From assembly GCA_028275265.1 (NCBI GenBank), contig JAPWUZ010000022.1:1-16973 (forward strand): a stretch of DNA of 16,973 nucleotides. The letters run 5' to 3'. Below are positions 14,187 through 16,973 of this stretch, piece by piece. A program made the translations under genes and the position numbers. The notes beneath the pieces were generated by a model, which was not told the origin of the DNA, ran no database searches, and worked only from the letters and a program-made list of their open reading frames with translations. How positions within the stretch are numbered: position 1 is the stretch's first letter; every line of letters begins with the position of its first letter. The DNA comes from Armatimonadota bacterium. Lineage in GTDB: Bacteria > Armatimonadota > HRBIN16.

Positions 14187-15220
14187 CAGGGAACCTCCTC
14201 CAGTGCTTGTGCCAGCAGGTCGGCGGGACGAACCCGGCAGCCCGTCTGTTCCGATTCGTTGGCGGCGATGGCTACCGCCTGCGTGCGCACCGCCTCCTCG
14301 CCGCTGGTGAGCGGTTGCTTTCCCTCGCGGATGCACTCGATGAAGTGGCGCAACTCGGCAGCAAATGGGTCTACCGGCTCCACCTCCAGTTTCACAAACC
14401 CCTCGCTCCATTCTGGCTTTTTGCGCGAGAAGATGTGTAAGCCGTTCCAGTTGTGGATACAGCCCTCGGTACCCTCCAGCCACAGCTTGCGGTAGAAGGC
14501 ACGATAGGGCGACATCCAGCTGATGCTGAGATTAGCGATTGCCCCGGTCGTGAACTGCATGTTGACCACGCCCGCGATTTCGCCTTCCATGCGGTCGGGG
14601 TTGTAGAAGGTCTCGGCAGAGACCCACTCTACCTCGCCGATAAACCAGCGCAGCAGGTCGATGCGATGGCATCCTGCGCTGGCAATCGCGCCGCCGCCCA
14701 GCCGTTTGCGTTCACGCGCCCAGTGTCCGGGCGGGATGAACACATTCTGCAGGTGGTCTACCTGCGCCAGGATGGGCGTGCCGAGCCAGCCTTCGTCCAG
14801 CAGCTGTTTGGTGCGCCAGTTCTCCGCCTCGAACCGTTCCACAAAGGCGGTCATCAGCACCACGCTGGCATCCCGCGCGGCGCGCACCATCGCCCAGCCG
14901 TCCCCTAGCGTGGTGGCAATCGGCTTCTCCACGAAGATGTGCTTGCCTGCCTGCGCAGCCGTGATGGCGACTTCCGCGTGCAGGTCATGCGGCAGGCAGA
15001 TATCCACCGCGTCGATGTCCTTGCGCTCGACCACCGCCCTCCAGTCGGTGACGGCGACCTCTGCTCCTGCGTCGCGGGCGCGCTCTTCCGCCAGCGACTG
15101 TTCTACATCGCAGGTGGCAACGACCCGAATCTCCTCTGCTCCCAGACTCAGCATCGCGCGCACATGGGCGCGGGAAATACCCCCGCAGCCGATGAGACCG
15201 ATGCGTACAGGCTGGCTCAT
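14186..15220 (-). CDS. Gfo/Idh/MocA family oxidoreductase
   Basis: Protein of 344 aa that probably oxidises or reduces a sugar, inositol or related polyol with NAD(P). The N-terminal Rossmann fold has GLIGCGGISRAH (8-19) and VVATCD (33-38), followed by the family-typical VDICLPHDLHAE (72-83) and HIFVEKPIA (94-102) with the conserved Glu-Lys-Pro. The C-terminal domain has GGAIASAGCHRIDLLRWFIGEVEWV (176-200), including the Asp/His pair used in catalysis by relatives. ATG 15220 is preceded by AAGGAGG (15227-15233) at six bases. The open frame extends upstream without a ribosome site or family homology, so the longer start is rejected. The start overlaps the cupin stop by ATGA, and the stop overlaps the sulfatase start by TGATG, indicating a coupled three-gene unit. 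The substrate cannot be read from the sequence. Confidence 0.93.
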   Translation of the reverse strand: MSQPVRIGLIGCGGISRAHVRAMLSLGAEEIRVVATCDVEQSLAEERARDAGAEVAVTDWRAVVERKDIDAVDICLPHDLHAEVAITAAQAGKHIFVEKPIATTLGDGWAMVRAARDASVVLMTAFVERFEAENWRTKQLLDEGWLGTPILAQVDHLQNVFIPPGHWARERKRLGGGAIASAGCHRIDLLRWFIGEVEWVSAETFYNPDRMEGEIAGVVNMQFTTGAIANLSISWMSPYRAFYRKLWLEGTEGCIHNWNGLHIFSRKKPEWSEGFVKLEVEPVDPFAAELRHFIECIREGKQPLTSGEEAVRTQAVAIAANESEQTGCRVRPADLLAQALEEVP

Positions 15221-15564
15221 GGCTCTCCTCCTTGTGGCGGCGTCCACCAGATGGCGAACGTGCTGAAATCGCGGTCGGTGTGGTTGCGCACGGTGTGATA
15301 CGCATTCGCAGGGATGAAGACCACATCCCCCTCGCGGATGACCTGTTCTTCGTCCTCGATCTGCAGCGTGGCTTCGCCCTGTCGCACGTAGTAGAGTTTG
15401 GCAACGGGCACACGCTCCGGTTTCTGTGCCATGCCCGGTTTCAACACGCCGAAGGCGCACCCAAAAGGCGCACCTATCTCTTCAGATGCGAACACGCCCT
15501 GCGCCAGGATGGTGCCTTCATGCGCAGGAAAAAGCGCATCAGGATTAAAAGAGCGGATGAACAT
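15217..15564 (-). CDS. Small cupin-domain protein
   Basis: Single cupin domain of 115 aa. The second cupin motif is clear: EGDVVFIPANAYHTVRN (78-94). The first motif is degenerate. Where metal cupins have H-x-H and a downstream Glu, this protein has PGMAQKPERVPVAKLYYVRQG (43-63), so only His90 remains of the usual ligand set. It may bind a sugar or organic ligand without metal, or use other residues. ATG 15564 has GGGGGAGGA (15571-15579) six bases upstream; the adjacent GTG at 15567 leaves only three bases. It overlaps the Gfo/Idh/MocA start by ATGA. Cupins next to such oxidoreductases are often sugar isomerases or sensors, but no function is proven. It lies 46 bases after the photolyase stop. 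Confidence 0.88.
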   Translation of the reverse strand: MFIRSFNPDALFPAHEGTILAQGVFASEEIGAPFGCAFGVLKPGMAQKPERVPVAKLYYVRQGEATLQIEDEEQVIREGDVVFIPANAYHTVRNHTDRDFSTFAIWWTPPQGGEP

Positions 15565-15610
15565 CACTTATCCTCCCCCGACAGCCTTTACAGCGCGCTT
15601 CGTTGCGCTT

Positions 15611-16963
15611 TCATTCTCGGTCAAAGGGGAGATTCTCCTGCCCACGCTCGGCGAAGAACTGCTGGGCAACCTGCAAAAACCGTTTGCGCCCCTCATCGGG
15701 GGTCACCAGCGGCGAAGGGTAGTCCGGGCACAGGCGATGCAGGTTTTCAAGGTCGCCTAGCTGTTCGGCGCTGGCATGCTGAAGCTCGGGCACGTAACGA
15801 TGGATGTACTCCGCCTGCGGGTCGAACTTCTGCGCCTGCAGCAGCGGGTTAAAAATGCGGTAGTAGGGCTGCGCGTCCGCCCCACAGCCTGCCGCCCACT
15901 GCCAGTTGCCCACGTTCATCGCCAGGTCGGCGTCTACCAGATGCAGGTACAGCCACCGCTCGCCCCAACGCCAGTCGATAAGCAGGTGCTTGGTCAAATA
16001 GTTCGCCACCACCATGCGCGTGCGGTTGTGGATCCATCCCTCGCACAGCAGTTGGCGCATGCCCGCGTCCACCAGCGGGATGCCCGTGCGTCCCCGTGCC
16101 CAGCGCTCGAACTGCTCTTCGTCGTGTCGCCAGGGAAAGCCGCGCCATTCGGGGCGGAGTTCCATATTCACCGTTTCGGGATAATGATACAGGATGTGGG
16201 AATAGAAATCGCGCCACGCCAGCTCTTTGACAAACTGCTCGCTGACTCCCCAGGCGTCGCCCAGCATCTGCCGCAGGGAAATCATACCGCACCGCACGTA
16301 GGGGCTCATGCGAGAGGTGCTCGGTTGCGATGGCAAGTTGCGACTCTGCTCGTATTGCGCCAGTCGATCGCGCACAAAAGACTGCCAGCGTCGCTGAACC
16401 TCCTCCTCCGTCGCGAACCACGACTGCGCCGCCTCGCTCTCCGGTTCAGGGATCGCGACCTCAGGCAGTTCCCATCGCGGCGTGTGGAGGGCTTTAGGTG
16501 CAGGTATCGCGGGCACGGGGCGGGCGTGCATCAGAAAGTGCTTTTTGTAGAACTGCGTGAAGGACGGATACGTGCCGTCGGGCAAAGGTGACAGCAGGCT
16601 ATCTCGAAGTATCTGTACACGGATACCCTTGCTGTTCAGCAGGTCTATCAACTGCTTGTCGCGCTGGCGGGAGTGTGGTTCTACGTCTTCACACAGACGC
16701 ACCACGTCGGGACGCACGGTATCGAAAAACCGCTCCTGCTCCGCCAGTGGCAGGATGTAAAGGCGTCCTCCGATTGCCTCGATTTGGTGCTGCAGCTGGC
16801 GGAGGGCATGGAAGAACAGGGCGCGCAGGTTGTCACCGTGCTCCTGCTGGTTGTAGTCGTCCAGAAAGAAGACGGGGATGAACTCGCTGCGTTCGGCATC
16901 CTGCAGCAGTGGGTTATCGTACAGGCGCAGTTCGCGCCGGAAGATGGCTACTGTTCGCACCAC
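15611..16963 (-). CDS. phrB: Class I deoxyribodipyrimidine photolyase
   Basis: Protein of 450 aa that repairs cyclobutane pyrimidine dimers using blue light and FADH-. The N-terminal antenna domain begins VAIFRRELRLYDNPLL (5-20). The FAD domain has TSRMSPYVRCG (216-226), ELAWRDFYSHI (247-257, equivalent to E. coli Glu274 and Trp277), HNRTRM (312-317, Asn341/Arg342/Arg344 in E. coli) and VDADLAMN (343-350, Asp372/Asp374). The electron-transfer Trp triad appears complete: Trp278, Trp331 in LLIDWRWGE and Trp354 in NVGNWQWAAG. AGGAGGT (16967-16973) lies 3 bases from GTG 16963 and 6 from GTG 16960, so the second GTG may be the true start. The promoter is outside the window. It may head the cupin-oxidoreductase-sulfatase unit, though no functional link is evident. 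Confidence 0.95.
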   Translation of the reverse strand: MVRTVAIFRRELRLYDNPLLQDAERSEFIPVFFLDDYNQQEHGDNLRALFFHALRQLQHQIEAIGGRLYILPLAEQERFFDTVRPDVVRLCEDVEPHSRQRDKQLIDLLNSKGIRVQILRDSLLSPLPDGTYPSFTQFYKKHFLMHARPVPAIPAPKALHTPRWELPEVAIPEPESEAAQSWFATEEEVQRRWQSFVRDRLAQYEQSRNLPSQPSTSRMSPYVRCGMISLRQMLGDAWGVSEQFVKELAWRDFYSHILYHYPETVNMELRPEWRGFPWRHDEEQFERWARGRTGIPLVDAGMRQLLCEGWIHNRTRMVVANYLTKHLLIDWRWGERWLYLHLVDADLAMNVGNWQWAAGCGADAQPYYRIFNPLLQAQKFDPQAEYIHRYVPELQHASAEQLGDLENLHRLCPDYPSPLVTPDEGRKRFLQVAQQFFAERGQENLPFDRE

Positions 16964-16973
16964 TGTACCTCCT

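Noticed and set aside
14187..14483. N-terminal extension of the sulfatase-fold protein
   Set aside because: It overlaps the oxidoreductase gene, has no ribosome site and low-complexity Arg/Gly-rich translation. ATG 14186 has AGGAGGT at ideal spacing and starts the family homology.
15221..15460. N-terminal extension of the Gfo/Idh/MocA protein
   Set aside because: It lies within the cupin gene in another frame. The Rossmann GCGGIS motif is at the normal distance from ATG 15220, which has its own ribosome site.

Overview
The window is a dense stretch of high-GC bacterial DNA that carries 12 protein-coding genes. I see no RNA genes, insertion sequences or CRISPR. No gap between genes exceeds about 250 bases. 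The mix of families points to a free-living, probably thermophilic or soil/hot-spring member of the Armatimonadota or a neighbouring phylum. The families are several Uma2 (DUF820) genes, secreted beta-helix, sialidase-like and DUF4091/CBM9-like proteins, a sulfatase-fold hydrolase, a Gfo/Idh/MocA oxidoreductase and a YncE-phosphoesterase fusion. This placement is an inference from gene content and was not tested with a marker gene.

Layout. Bases 18-2090 (+) encode a secreted beta-helix, GH141-like protein, followed by an intrinsic terminator-like hairpin. Bases 2342-3013 (+) encode a Uma2 protein with a C-terminal coiled coil. It converges, with a 5-base gap, on a long secreted propeller/phosphoesterase fusion (3019-5733, -). 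Upstream of that on the minus strand lies a GT2 glycosyltransferase (5842-6534, -). A divergent intergenic region then carries a textbook TTGACA-N17-TACAAT promoter with a 9-bp inverted repeat over its -35 box. That promoter drives a small secreted OB-fold protein (6750-7157, +).

From 7205 to the right end every gene is on the minus strand. Read in the direction of transcription they are: photolyase (16963-15611), cupin, Gfo/Idh/MocA oxidoreductase, sulfatase-fold hydrolase, two tandem Uma2 paralogues, a BNR/Asp-box sialidase-like protein, and a DUF4091-CBM9-like secreted protein (ending at 7205). Cupin, oxidoreductase and sulfatase are translationally coupled (ATGA and TGATG overlaps). An extended -10 element in the sulfatase-Uma2 gap suggests the Uma2-Uma2-sialidase-DUF4091 block can be transcribed separately.

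How the genes may work together. Several products look like secreted or cytoplasmic glycan-processing proteins: beta-helix hydrolase/lyase, sialidase-like, DUF4091-CBM9, sulfatase-fold enzyme and sugar-type oxidoreductase plus cupin. A role in using complex polysaccharide is plausible, but no substrate can be read from the sequence.

The most unusual signals are three. The tandem Uma2 pair is nearly identical except for one sharply bounded hypervariable segment. The sulfatase-fold protein has Thr where the formylglycine Cys is expected. The coupled cupin lacks the usual metal ligands. I found no clear evidence of a wholly new multi-gene system.
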